Positions 21,120 through 34,062 are shown, counted from the stretch's first letter. The stretch is 64,000 bases of DNA from Lolium rigidum (GCF_022539505.1 NC_061508.1:97753276-97817275), one strand, 5' to 3'. Translations and numbers: made by a program. The notes: generated by a model from the letters alone, not told the origin.

Positions 21120-22613
21120 GGATCGCAACAGTCTTCGAGGGAAGTAAAACCCAAATTTATTGATTCGACACAAGGGGAGGTAAAGAATACTTATAAGCCT
21201 TAACAACTGAGTTGTCAATTCAGCTGCACCTGGAAAAGCACTAGCAACGAGGGTGATGTGAAAGTAGCAGTGGTATGAGAGCAATAATAACAAGTAACAC
21301 AGCAGCAGTAATAGTAATATGAGAGCAATGGCACCGAGAAAACGAGTTGACATGTAGAACGAGTATATGATGATGAAAGATGGACCGGGGTTCCCAGCTA
21401 TCTACACTAGTGGCAACTCTCCAATAACAAGTGTTGGGTGAACAAATTACGAGTCGGGCAATTGATAGGATTGAAATAGTATTAAGACAGAATATCAAGA
21501 TCATTAATCATGTAGGCATGTTTTCCAATAATAGTCGTACGTGCTCGCAATGAGAAACTTGCACAACATCTTTTGTCCTACCAGCCGGTGGCAGCCGGGC
21601 CTCAAGGGAAACTACTGGATATTAAGGTACTCCTTTTAATAGAGTACCGGAGCAAAGCATTAACACTCCGTGAAAACATGTGTCCCTCACATCACCGCCA
21701 TCCCCTCCGGTTGTCCCGATTTACGTCACTTCGGGGCCTTTGGTTCCGGACAGTGACATGTGCATACAACTTGTAGATACAATCTAAGCAATAAGTATAG
21801 AGCTCAAATCTAAGATCATGCCACTCGGGCCCTAGTGACAAGCATTAAACACAACAAGATTGCAGCAACAATAACTTCATAAACTTTGTAGATAGACAAT
21901 CATAATGTAACAATCCATCGGATCCCGACAAACACAACACCGATTACATCGGATGAATCTCAATCATGTAAGGCAGCTCATGAGATCATTGTATTGAAGT
22001 ACATGGGGGAGAGAATACCAACTAGCTACGGCTAGAACCCGTAGTCCATGGGGGAACTACTCCACGGAGCATGGTGGAGGCGGTGGCGTCGATGGAGATG
22101 GCTTCAGGGGCACTTCCCCGTCCGGCGAGGTGCCGGGACGGAGACTACTGTCCCCGGATTGGAGTTTCGCGATGGTGGCGGCGCCCCGGAGTCTTTACGG
22201 AGTTTCGTCAAGAGTTACGGTGTTTTTAGGTCGAAAGGGATTTTATAGGCGAAGAGGCGGCGCGGGGGGCACACAGGGGCGCCACACCACAGGCCGGCGC
22301 GGGCCCGGGCCAGGCCGCGCCGCCCTATGGTGTGGTGGCCCTCCGGCCCTCTCCGACTCTTCTTCGGTGTTCTGGACGCTTCCGGGAAAAATAGGAGGTT
22401 TGGTCTTCGTTTCGTCGAATTCGAGAATATTGCCCGAACAGCCTTTACGGAACCAAAAACAGCAGAAAACGAGAAGCGGCACTGTGGCATCTTGTTAATA
22501 GGTTAGTTCCGGAAAATGCATGAAATCATCATAAAGTGCAAGCAAAACATGTAAGTATTGTCATAAAACAAGCATGGAACAACAGAAATTATGGATACGT
22601 TGGAGACGTATCA
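21120..22613 (-). repeat. Outer element LTR, main part (3' LTR in its own sense)
   Basis: Continues the LTR that begins at 9115-9134 and is split by the Gypsy insertion. It aligns with 26686-28183. In minus-strand sense it starts TGATACGTCTCCAACG, and a TATA-like CCTATAAAATCCC is complementary to about 22237-22249. Confidence 0.85.
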
Positions 22614-25172
22614 AGCATCCCAAGCTTAGTTCCTGCTCGTCCCGAGCAGGTAAACGATAAAAAGAATAATTTATGTAGTGACATGCTACTTACATAACCT
22701 TGATCATACTATTACAAAGCATATGAAATGAATGAAGTGACTCAAGGCAATGATTTATAGTTGCTAACAAATAGATAACATATAGCAAAACTTTTCATGA
22801 ATAATACCTTCAAGACTAGTATCAAAAGTCTTGCACAAGATTTAACTCATAAAGCAATAAGTTCAAAGTAAAGGCATCGAAGCAACACAAAGGAAGATAT
22901 AAGTTTCAGCGGTTGCTTTCAACTTGTAACATGCATATCTCATGGATAATTGTCAACACAAAGTAATATGATGAATGCGAATAAGCAAGTATGTAAGAAT
23001 CAATGCACGATTGACACAAGTGTTTGCTTCTAAGATGGAAGGAAGTAGATAAACTGACTCAACATAAAGTAAAAGAATGGCCCTTCAAAGAGGAAAGCAT
23101 TGATTGCTATATTTGTGCTAGAGCTTTGGTTTTGAAAACATAAAGAGAGCATAAAAGTAAAGTTTTGAGAGGTGTTTGTTGTTGTCAACGAATGGTAGTG
23201 GGCACTCTAACCCCCTTGCTAGACAAACCTTCAAGAGCGGCTCCCATGAATTATTTTTATTTTTGGTTGGCACTCCTTCCAACCTTTCTTTCACAAACCA
23301 TGGCTAACCGAATCCTCGGGTGCACGCTCAACAATCTCATACCATGAAGGAGTGCCTTTTTAGTTTAGTTTTATTATGATGATGACACTCCCCCCAACCT
23401 TTGCTTACACAAGCCATGGCTAACCGAATCCTCGGGTGCCGTCCAACAATCACATACCATGGAGGAGTGTCTATTTTTGTTAATTAATTTGGGACTTGGG
23501 AATCCCATTGCCAGCTCTTTTTGCAAAATTATTGGATAAGCGGATGAAGCCACTAGTCCATTGGTGAAAGTTGCCCAACAAGATTGAAAGATAAACACCA
23601 CATACCTCCTCATGAGCTATAAAACATTGACACAAATCAGAGGTAATAAATTTTGAATTGTTTAAAGGTAGCACTCAAGCAATTTACTTTGGAATGGCAG
23701 GAAATACCACATAGTAGGTAGGTATGGTGGACACAAATGGCATAGTGGTTGGCTCAAGTATTTTGGATGCATGAGAAGTATTCCCTCTCGATACAAGGCT
23801 TAGGCTAGCTAGGCTATTTGAAGCAAACACAAGTATGAACTGGTACAGCAAAACTTACATAAGAACATATTGCAAGCATTATAATACTCTACACCTGTCT
23901 TCCTTGTTGCTCAAACACTTTTACCGAGAAAATATCTAGACCTTAAGAGAGATCAATTATGCAAACCAATTTCAACAAGCTCTACAGTAGTTCTCCACTA
24001 ATAGGCTTAGACTACATGAAAAAACTTAATAATGATCTATTTGAGAGCTCAAAACAATTGCCAAGTGTCAAATTATCCAAGACATATGAGGCATTTTCTT
24101 TTCCCAACCAAATATAAATAAGTGCAATAGCTTCCAACTTTTATCATTGAACATTAAAAGTAAAACGAAGAACACGAGTGTTCATATGAAAAAGCGGAGC
24201 GTGTCTCTCTCCCAAACAAGGATTGCTAGTATCCGAATTTATTCAAACATAAACAAAACGAAAATAAACACACAGACGCTCCAAGTTAAGCACATATGAT
24301 GTGACCGAATAAAAATATAGTTTCAGGGGAGGAACCTGATAAGTTGATGAAGAAGGGGATGCCTTAGGCATCCCCAAGCTTAGACGCTTGAGTCATCTTG
24401 AAATATGCAGGGATGAATCACGGGGGCATCCCCAAGCTTAGACCTTTCACTCTTCTTGATCATATATCATCCTCCTCTCTTGACCCTTGAAAACTTCCTT
24501 CACACCAAACTTCTCACAAACTTCATTAGAGGGGTTAGTACTCAAAAAATTTGAATCCACCTTGGTCCTGTAGTGGCACATTGCAAGAACTCAATAAAAC
24601 ATTAGCTACAGCTCTCCACGTCTAGAAAACCTCGCTTAAAGTCCACAAGAGACAATGCAAAAAACAGAGACAGAATCTGCCAAAACAGAACAGCCAGTAA
24701 AGACGAATTTTAATAAAATACTTCCGTTGCTCAAATCAGAAAACTCAAAACTAACGAAAGTTGCGTACATATCTGAGGAACACGCACGTAAATTGGCATA
24801 TTTTTCTGAGTTACCTACAGGGAAAACAGCCCAGATTCGTGACAGATAGAAATCTGTTTCTGCGCAGAAATCCAAATCTAGTATCAACCTTCGATTAGAG
24901 GTTTCACTTGGCACAACAAAACACAAAACTAAGATAAGGAGAGGTTGCTACAGTAGTAAACAACTTCCAAGACACAAATATAAAACAAAGTACTGTAGCA
25001 AAATAACACATGGATTATCTCCCAAGAAGTTGCTTTCTTTATAGCCATTAAGATGGGCTCAGCAGTTTTAACGATGCACTCCCAAGAAATAGTATTTGAA
25101 GCAAAAGAGAGCATCAAAAAGCAAATTCAAAACACATTTAAGTCTAACCCACTTCCTATGCATAGGAATCTT
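22614..25172 (-). other. Outer element interior, non-coding
   Basis: AT-rich, with no coding sequence that I recognise. The polypurine-like AAGCTTGGGATGCT (minus sense) borders the LTR at 22614. Two more copies of GCATCCCCAAGCTTAGA lie at 24370-24386 and 24426-24442. Two related stretches around TTGGTTAGCCATGG in minus sense lie at about 23300 and 23415. Confidence 0.5.
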
Positions 25173-25989
25173 TTACACAAATAAATTCATGAAGAACAAA
25201 GTGATAAACATAAGAAGATAAAACAAGTGTAGCTTCAAAATTTTAAGCATATAGAGAGGTGTTTTAGTACCATGCAAATTTCTACTACCATATTTTCCTC
25301 TCTCATAATAATTTTCAGTAGCTTCATGAACAAACTCAACAATATAACTATCACATGCAGCATACTTTTCATGATTTCCAAACACATAATTTTTATCAAG
25401 TTCAAGAATAGTGGAATTAAAACTTTCAAACTTACTTTTATTAATAATATAACAAGGTAGTTGATCAATCTCAATAGATATGGGACTCATAGAATAAGTC
25501 AAGAACTCTCCAATCCCATTTTCATTAGTAGTACAATTAATATTATCAAGTAACATAGGACCATCATCTAGAGCTTTATCATAAACATTTGCCAAGCAAA
25601 ATTCTTTAGTACCATGCATTTCGACATCGAGGCACAAACAAAGCATTATCATAAGATTTATCAAAGTAGCATGGATTATCATATATAACAGTAGCATAAT
25701 TATTCTCACAAGTTTTACTCATAGGTACTATTTCAAGAGAATCCACAGGAACATAACATTCAACCTCTTCCGGTAAGCATGGAGGACAATCAAATAGTGT
25801 AAGAGATAAAGAGTTACTCTCATTAGAAGGTTGACATGGGTAGCTAATCCATTCTTCCTCCTTTTGTTCGTCGCTCTCTTCTTCTTTTTCATCCAATGAG
25901 CTTTCAGGTTCATCAATTTCTTCTTCCACCGGTTCCTGCAAAATTGTGAGTGCATTCTTGTGCATTAATGTGTCTCTCTTTATAATCAA
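25173..25989 (-). CDS. Unknown acidic ORF of the non-autonomous element
   Basis: Two overlapping frames on the element's coding strand. 25606-25989 gives a 127-residue acidic peptide (EEEIDEPESSLDEKEEESDE, then CPPCLPEEVECYVPVDSLE). 25173-25709 continues in another frame (VEMHGTKEFCLANVYDKALD, SPISIEIDQLPCYIINKSKF, ILELDKNYVFGNHEKYAACD). A single indel near 25620 would join them. There is no zinc knuckle, protease or polymerase motif. Its place next to the 5' LTR suggests a gag-position protein of a non-autonomous element. I do not recognise the family. Confidence 0.45.
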
Positions 25990-26665
25990 GGATATAAGGA
26001 TTCCTCATTGTAGCACTCTATGCAAGAATTAAGGATAGTAGAGACATAATCTTTAAGGCCCTTACAAACAACACAAGTTTCATAATTCTCAACCATGAAG
26101 GATTCTATCTCGGAGGCTCCCATAAATAAGACAAATTGTTCTACCTCTTCGAACCCATAATGAATATAGCAATTCCGATTATAGTTCTTAATTAAAAATT
26201 CCTCACTAAAGTCACATTGAAATTTAAGATGTTTAGTATCCTGTTGAGAGCAACGAGTTTATATCATGGCGTTCAAGCAAGATTTTAGCAATTGTATTCA
26301 ATTTTTCTATCATAGCACTCATTATTTTACCAGTTCTTGATTCTCTATAACAATTATAACATTCTATAAGCTCCAAGTAGGTTGTTGGTTCTCCCATAAC
26401 AGACAGTTTTTAATTTTTTGGTTTTTCAAATTTTTATGGATTTTTGGGTATATGAGACAAATAAAACAAGACAAAAATAAACTAAGCAAAAGTAAACTAA
26501 GCAAACTAATACTAGACAGAAATAAACTAAGCACAAATAAACTAGACAAAAGTAAACTAAGCAAAACAAAACAAAATAAAACGAGAGAGAGATGTAGAGT
26601 GTACTCCCCGAGTGAACTTATGAGTAGAGCTATGCCTCCCCGGCAACGGCGCCGGAAAATAGTCT
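25990..26665 (-). other. Outer element leader region
   Basis: A continuation of the interior between the ORF and the 5' LTR. 26450-26580 is a low-complexity run of AACTAAGCAAA-type repeats. In minus sense the sequence next to the LTR is CTATTTTCCGGCGCCGTTGC, matching the same position of the element at 57670. Confidence 0.5.
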
Positions 26666-28183
26666 TGATGACCCACAAGTATAGGGGATCGCAACGGTCT
26701 TCGAGGGAAGTAAAACCCAAATTTATTGATTCGACACAAGGGGAGGTAAAGAATACTTATAAGCCTTAACAAGCTGAGTTGTCAATTCAGCTGCACCTGG
26801 AAAAGCACTAGCAACAGGGGTGATGTGAAAGTAGCAGTGGTATGAGAGCAATAATAACGAGTAACACGAGCAGCAGTAATAGTAATATGAGAGCAATGGC
26901 ACCGAGAAAACGGTTGACATGTAGAACGAGTATATGATGATGAAAGATGGACCGGGGTTCCCAGCTATCTACACTAGTGGCAACTCTCCAATAACAAGTG
27001 TTGGGTGAACAAATTACGGTCGGGCAATTGATAGGATTGAAATAGCATTAAGACAGAATATCAAGATCATTAATCATGTAGGCATGTTTTCCAATAATAG
27101 TCGTACGTGCTCGCAATGAGAAACTTGCACAACATCTTTTGTCCTACCAGCCGGTGGCAGCCGGGCCTCAAGGGAAACTACTGGATATTAAGGTACTCCT
27201 TTTAATAGAGTACCGGAGCAAAGCATTAACACTCCGTGAAAACATGTGTCCCTCACATCACCGCCATCCCCTCCGGTTGTCCCGATTTCTGTCACTTCGG
27301 GGCCTTTGGTTCCGGACAGTGACATGTGCATACAACTTGTAGATACAATCTAAGCAATAAGTATAGAGCTCAAATCTAAGATCATGCCACTCGGGTCCTA
27401 GTGACAAGCATTAAACACAACAAGATTGCAGCAACAATAACTTCATAAACTTTGTAGATAGACAATCATAATGTAACAATCCATCGGATCCCGACAAACA
27501 CAACACCGATTACATCAGATGAATCTCAATCATGTAAGGCAGCTCATGAGATCATTGTATTGAAGTACATGGGGCAGAGAATACCAACTAGCTACAGCTA
27601 GAACCCGTAGTCCATGGGGGAACTACTCACGGAGCATGGTGGAGGCGGTGGCGTCGATGGAGATGGCTTCCGGGGCACTTCCCCGTCCCGGCAGGGTGCC
27701 GGGACAGAGACTTCTGTCCCCCGAATTGGAGTTTCGCGATGGTGGCGGCGCCCCTGGAGTCTTTCTGGAGTTTCGTCAAGAGTTACGGTGTTTTTAGGTC
27801 GAAAGGGATTTTATAGGCGAAGAGGCGGCGCAGGGGGCACCGGGGGCGCCACACCACAGGCCGGCGCGGGCCCAGGCCAGGCCGCGCCACCCTATGGTGT
27901 GGTGGCCCTCTGGCCCCTCTCCGACTCTTCTTCGGTGTTCTGGACGCTTCCGGGAAAAATAGGAGGTTTGGTCTTCGTTTCGTCGAATTCCGAGAATATT
28001 GCCCGAACAGCCTTTCTGGAACCAAAAACAGCGGAAAACAGGAACTGGCACTTGTGGCATCTTGTTAATAGGTTAGTTCCGGAAAATGCATGAAATCATC
28101 ATAAAGTGCAAGCAAAACATGTAAGTATTGTCATAAAACAAGCATGGAACAACAGAAATTATGGATACGTTGGAGACGTATCA
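26666..28183 (-). repeat. Outer element LTR (5' LTR in its own sense)
   Basis: 1518 bp, TGATGACCC to ACGTATCA on the plus strand, with target duplication GCGAC after it. A TATA-like signal is complementary to 27806-27817. Confidence 0.9.
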
Positions 28184-31100
28184 GCGACAAGTTTGCGCTC
28201 TAATTCCTCTACAAGGCCCCATGTGCCGCGTTAGGGCACGCCATCTACCTGGTCACGACAGGCGCGAGCATCCATGGACGATGTCACTAATAGGATCATG
28301 GGGCTGCGTGTGACAGCGGTGGAAGGGGCAGCCATCGCCAGAGGGAACATCACCGGCTATCTCGCGCAGCTTAGCATAAGATGCTGGCCATGAATCGGGT
28401 TAGTTGGTTTTTCCATATCACCGTCGTCTTAGTTCAACTCTACAAATTCTGCATTTTTAAAGTAGATTACCTTGCCTTGTTCTAATCTCATACAACTATA
28501 GTCCAGTCCTTTCGTCGTCCTTCGTCCGTGGACTACGCCTGGCGACGCATCGTCAAAGCAGGCCCCGCAATCAGGGCTCTCATACGCACTCAACCATCTC
28601 TCTCTTCCACACCAGGGCGACGACCCTCTCCCCCGCGTATCACTGCCCTCCTCCTCATGTCCTCCATCGCATCCTAACCCGCTGCCGGATCCGGTCATAA
28701 ACGTCTCCTTAGTCGTCACCGCCTCCACCGTGCGGATCCGTTCTCCATCGCACGGATCCGGCCGTCATCGCCTCCCCCTCGATTGTCCCTGTCCTCCACC
28801 GCACCGTCGTAGAAAAATCATCGGCCTCCTCCGAGCCGGGAAGACGCCGCCCACGCCAAATCACCTCGCCGGCGGTACTCAGTCCCTCCACCCGTGGCGG
28901 AGCAGAAGCTTCGGATCGGGGTCCCGTACAAGATCCGAGGCGGAGCGTGCCGGCTTTTCGGGCGACCACCACGGCGGGTACGCCGGCAGTACGGCGGTCA
29001 GGTGACCCATCCCTTCTCCTCCATCACATCTCTAATCTCTCATATTTCGTGAGTTTCAGTTTCAGTTGAGGGGGGACCCAGTCCTTGGCATGTGCAGATT
29101 GTGGACTGGAGTGATTTTTCTTAAGCATCATGGAGTATTTATATTGCCCCGTACATTACTGGAGAATAATCAACGCACTATCTATGAAATGCCTACTGCT
29201 TTCTTTCTCAGATTGCTCCATATAAATCAATTGGCATTAGTGAAGTGCTCTGTCTGCTTATCCTTTTGTGTTTATCTTTCAGACTTCTAGCTCGCTTCTT
29301 TTGACATGTCACGTTGTCGAATGGCGTCTCAATTTGTATGATCATTTAACGTCTAGCTGAATTGAGATGGTACTGTAGTTAAATTAATATGCTTCCGTTT
29401 GATCCTTTTATGTGCTGGAAAAATAAACATGCTTGGGCTGATGTTTCAGGTACAAAACAATCTGTGACAACTTGCAGACCAAACTGCAGAGAGACTAAGG
29501 TTCTGAACATGACACTGGTCATTGCTACTGTGTCCGATCTTTTAATGTGCTGATTAAGTATAAAATGGTACTGCTGTATTGGATGTCGAGCTATGAACAA
29601 CTAAGCTAACAAGTGGTATAGTTGATTATTATGTACTACTTCCGTTTATAGTTTCTGTCCAAGTTGAAGTTTGAGATGCACTTCTACACATGTTAGATCA
29701 GTTCCATGCTGAAAGTGAAGGAAAAAAGGGGTTCAAGGAATGTGTCAACATATCTTTGATTTCAAGGCCATTCTTCTTTTACCATTGATTTTACTGCTTC
29801 AAATCTGAGATGCATTGATCCATTTTAAGTTTAAATTTGGGCACTATCTTAGAATGCACCGAGGAAAACACAGCCTATAATATAATAATTATAGGATTCA
29901 CATGGTATTTATATAACCAAGATACACACACATTTTTTTGCTTGCCATTGTGAGTACAAAACTTGGAAAGATATATGTTGGAATTCATTAACAGTCTTGC
30001 TCCTTGATGTTTATGTTAGATCCCATTAAGGGTATCTTTTTTGGTGGGAGTTGTTATGTTCTTGTTTTATTTGCAAATCAAGTGTACAAAAATATCTGAA
30101 TCATAACTGCAAGTCCCAATTCAAAGCATTAGTGGTATGGTATATTCTATGTTTTGGGTAGTACTAAACACGGACAACTGATAGTTGCCTTTACAGTGCC
30201 TCCTTGGTTCTAATTGCAGAAGTCCACATTTCACCATTTTCATTGTTTTCCAGTGTGAACTTATATTAAAGTAAACTTCCGATGCAAGGATAGTGAGCAT
30301 CCTGCTATATCCAGACAAGACCACCAAAGATGCATAGTAGCACATTGGGAAGTATTATCTTTGAGATCCAGCTAGGCAAGCAGCAAGTTGACAACATATC
30401 TGATGGTATCGGTTCTGTTCTTTTTTGTGTGCCATCGCATTACTCTTGCTGTTGTTTACTTGACTTTAACTTGGTTTTGTGCCTCACTTGGCGCATCTCC
30501 AGGTTACGTATGAAAGTTTATATGAGTTGGACTTCATTGTTGCTGACCGTGAGGTACTCCTCCACAAATCCACACATATACACTATCTCTGCATAAATTC
30601 CTTGAATTATTAGAAACAATTTTAGATCCTTCGCTGAAAAATGTACCACAATCCAGATTTGTTGTACTACAACTTTGTCAAGGATATCCTCTCTTTTATA
30701 TATCACTATAATGTAAAAAAATACCTTTGTAAGATATACGATTATCGCAGAAAAAATTAAAATAAACGTTCACAACCCTGAAGATAATCCACGCTTTTGA
30801 TTTAGCAAACCTTTTGGTTTCCTGCACCACGCACCATTCAGATATTCCATTATGATCATGTGTTTCCAGTTCTGGTGAATCATCTGGCATTAAGAATTTT
30901 GTGTGCGTAAGAAGTGAGAACTTAGGAGGTAGGGCATTGTAATATGGAAGACTGATCGTATGTAAAAAAATTGGCGTGTAAGTTTGTTTATTTTGCCAGT
31001 TGGACCCTCTATGGTAATGCTTATTCACCAGCACTGCAAACACATGATCATAATGAGAGATCATACTGGAAGATCTGATCAATGATTATCCGCGCTGGAA

Positions 31101-33459
31101 GATCTGAGCAATGTTTATTCACCGGTACTGGAAACACATTATGTGCATGAAACTAACATTTCTAACAATTTGTTTGCCTCGGTCCTTAGAAAGTGTGAAT
31201 TTTATTGGTATTTTGGTCTTGATACTGGAGCAACTCAAATGATTGCATACACCGTTTTAAGTAATATTAGTTTTCTTTTGTACGTGCATATGGGACTACA
31301 GTGTATTTTACTTTAGTGCTATTTAAGTATACAAATTGACTGCCAAGTACTCATTGTTCCAGCGGGTTAGTGAACCATCCTAGCTAAAGATGATGCATCA
31401 AGTTTTTTCTGTATGAATTATAAGCTTTTCCATTTACAGGATCTCAGTTCATATTCTTTTAAAAGATTCAGCTTTGCATGGGGAAATAGGATACATGTAC
31501 GATTTTTTTGCATGCTATTATAGCAAAGTTGCAATGATATGAACAATAATTTTACTCACTATATTGTGATACTTAACTTGCAAACATTATTTACCTTTTG
31601 CCTCAATGAGTGCGACGAGCACCTCACGGCATGCAGAAGATGAAAAAAGGTAAGGCGGCATTTGAAACTGGATACATAGTATATCAAGAGATAGGCAACT
31701 GTTAGTGACAACGTGAACATAGCTTTTTTGTACTTCAAGTAAATGTACGTTTTAGGCCATTGAGTGTAACATGCACATCTCTTAATTACTTTTACTTTCT
31801 AAACAACAGATTACTTGAAACATTGGATCCCTCTCACTTATGTTACTTTGAGCCACATTCTTATATAAAATTGTTATTATACCCGAGACAATGTTCAAGT
31901 TATTATTCCCTCTTCAATGTGTTTCTACTTTATTGGCCCAATCAGTATTATTAAGGTATCTATTTTTTCAAAGGTACCTAAAAAAAGGTATCTATTTTTT
32001 CAGATATTGGTATATTATGATGGTTAGCACTATTCTTCAGTTCTTACTTTGTGTATATATTCTTGTGGATCCTGATCACTACTTCAACACAAGAGACACT
32101 AAAGCATTTTTTTTAATTCTAGGGAAACACAATAGTTATTCCATTGAACTTGAGATTTCTGTGAATGCTGATAGTCTGGCCATGTACCTTGCCCTACGTC
32201 ACGTCTAGGTATCCTACAGGTCGATATGGTGAGTTTTGTTAAGTTTCCTGTCTAGACTGATATTGAATGATTGAGCTACATTATTGGGTCAATCAGTATT
32301 AATTCAAGAATATGTTGGTTCTTCCTGAAATTTATTTGCGATGACTATTTATTAAGTGATGCACGTGCAAGGGGGGAACCTCATCGAACACTCAAGAGAT
32401 GGCGCTTGCTCAGTCCAGATCCCACTACACAAGTAATGGATCAAATTGTTGCTGAACCTAGAAGACAAGATGATAGAGCGACCAATGCTACAGTCGACAA
32501 CAAAGGAATTTGATGATGGAAGTAAGCACATACTGGTTTAATGTTGGTTTTGAATAGTGTCAACAGAACACAAGGACAAGGCGAATATATGTCCAGCAGT
32601 TCTGATTTTCCTTGTGACAATGCACTCTTTTTGTAGAGAATACTATGCCCATTGATGTGGTTTAGTTTGTATTAAAATTATCAGCACTTACATTCTGAAC
32701 AACTTAATTGTTTGCCATGTACGAATAAACCAATTTACTGCATTATTTATTGTATCCTTCTTTGTATCTGTAAATATGAGCTATGCTTTGGGGTTCCTCT
32801 AAGAGGTAGGTGCATGTGTGCAAGTAGTCATTGCATCACCGGGTAAACTGTATCATTTTGCTTGTGATCTAAGTGCACTTGCAACAATGATATGGTTAAC
32901 TGTTTAAGGCGATCACCTAGAGTTTGAGTTTGAGAAATTTGTGTAAGATTAAAGGGCATCACCTTGAGCTAATGTTACATGGAAGAGACCTTCACCATAT
33001 ATTTTTTCTTTCTAGCAAGGACTCATATGTTGTCAATGTTCTTGTGGTGTCCTAATATTGTACGGGATATTTGAGATGTAGCTACAAGCTTCGGATGAAC
33101 TAGAAAATATCGATGTTTAGCAATGCTATGCACCGTCAGGAAGATTTGTATTGCACTATATCGCGCTGAAGTTACTCTGTAAGTCTAACCGCGTGATTAG
33201 AGTTAAGATTTTACTTCAGGAATTTTTTGTATGCTAATCCACGAGCACGGGCAATGTGATACCGAAAAATATAAAGATAAGGGACTGTGGCAACGCACCG
33301 GCTATATTTTGCCGCACCGGCTATATTTAAAAAGAGACACAGAAGACAAAGAAATTTTAAAAGGGATCAAAACAAACAAAAAAGAAAAAATAAAATTATA
33401 TACGTACATTGAGAAATGAAATTTGAGTACCCGTGGCAACGCACGGGCATTTGTACTAG
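28184..33459 (+). other. Helitron interior, right part
   Basis: 28184-29010 is GC-rich with exon-like character. A possible short peptide starts at ATG 28276 (MDDVTNRIMGLRVTAVEGAA), and a CAG/GTGACC donor-like site is at about 29000. From 29010 to 33230 the sequence is AT-rich and intron-like, with no ORF I can support. 33276-33310 holds a degenerate copy of the terminal hairpin motif (GTGGCAACGCACCGG). Confidence 0.45.
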
Positions 33460-33849
33460 TGAAAGGGAATATATACGAACACGAAGGTTCAGCCTCACAT
33501 GACCGCACCTAGCTAATTGATCAGCTGGAACGCAACAACAGCAAAACGAACAGGATATCAAAGATAGAATAACCAATACATAGATTGGAGTAATTCCTCT
33601 GAAACAGCAAAACGAACAGGATATCAAAGATAGAATGACTAATCGCATCCAGAACATGACCGTAGTATTGTAGCTGATCATGTTCAGACTCAACGTCAGG
33701 CAGGAGCTAGCATTGCCAAATCGTCTAAGCCTCTAGAGAGTCAGCACATCAATCATGATAACCGTTTTCCTTCTTTCGTCAGGTAAAACCAGGCGCAACT
33801 CGTATAACGATTTTGTAGAGAGACACTATTTTGCAAGGATGGGGTGAAT
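33460..33849. repeat. MATH-BTB duplication unit C, left part
   Basis: Similar to 3910-4060 and 38150-38275. A stretch of about 34 bp beginning AACAGCAAAACGAACAGGAT occurs twice, at 33537 and 33603. Confidence 0.7.
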
Positions 33850-34052
33850 CTAAGCCTTCACGTGCTCGCGGATGAATTGCTTGACTGCTGAAACATTACC
33901 AGTGAGACCGGCAACCATCACGTTGTTCTGGCATTGCCTGAAGTTGAATGCCTCTCCAGCCTTCAGGGACACCAAGCTGGAGTTCGTCGGTGATGTCAGC
34001 AGATGATATGGCATTCCTTGATTCCCAAAGCTTGTTTCTACAGAAATAACAA
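33850..34052 (-). pseudogene. Unidentified terminal exon (unit C)
   Basis: In minus-strand sense an acceptor-like TTTCTGTAG at about 34045 is followed by a frame reading ISSADITDELQLGVPEGW. A second frame reads GEAFNFRQCQNNVMVAG and SAVKQFIREHVKA before a stop at 33850. The degenerate paralogue at 3901-4258 mixes the same two frames, so one frame was probably original and an indel shifted it. It looks like the last exon of a real gene carried along in the duplication unit. I do not recognise the protein, and no upstream exon is visible in the window. Confidence 0.4.
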
Positions 34053-34062
34053 AAGACACCAC

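Larger units (their letters stand above)
9115..28183 (-). mobile_element. Non-autonomous LTR retrotransposon (outer nest)
   Basis: The termini are TGATGACCCACAAG and GGAGACGTATCA, with target duplication GCGAC at 9110-9114 and 28184-28188. The LTR copies are 9115-9134 plus 21120-22613 (interrupted by the Gypsy element) and 26666-28183 (1518 bp), a few percent different. The coding sense is minus: the sequence next to the right LTR reads GGCGCCGTTGCCGGGGAGG in that sense, exactly as just inside the LTR at 57670. The 4-kb interior (22614-26665) has only an unknown acidic ORF (25173-25989) and no protease, RT or integrase. It therefore probably relies on enzymes of a relative such as the element at 56129. 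Confidence 0.85.
7484..33459 (+). mobile_element. Non-autonomous Helitron, 6.9 kb plus nested elements
   Basis: The 5' end TCTCTACTACTTAAAAAG follows an A (7483). The 3' end has an 18-bp hairpin region (33430-33447, CCCGTGGCAACGCACGGG) and CTAG at 33456-33459, followed by T. Target A/T without duplication is the Helitron rule. Removing the element joins AACGTCCTA to TGAAAGGGAAT, which matches the uninterrupted paralogous site at 3901-3917 and resembles 38145-38170. After subtracting the LTR element at 9115-28183 about 6.9 kb of Helitron remains. No Rep/helicase is seen, so it is non-autonomous. It carries GC-rich exon-like pieces (8206-9114, 28184-29010) suggesting gene capture, none identified. 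Confidence 0.8.
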
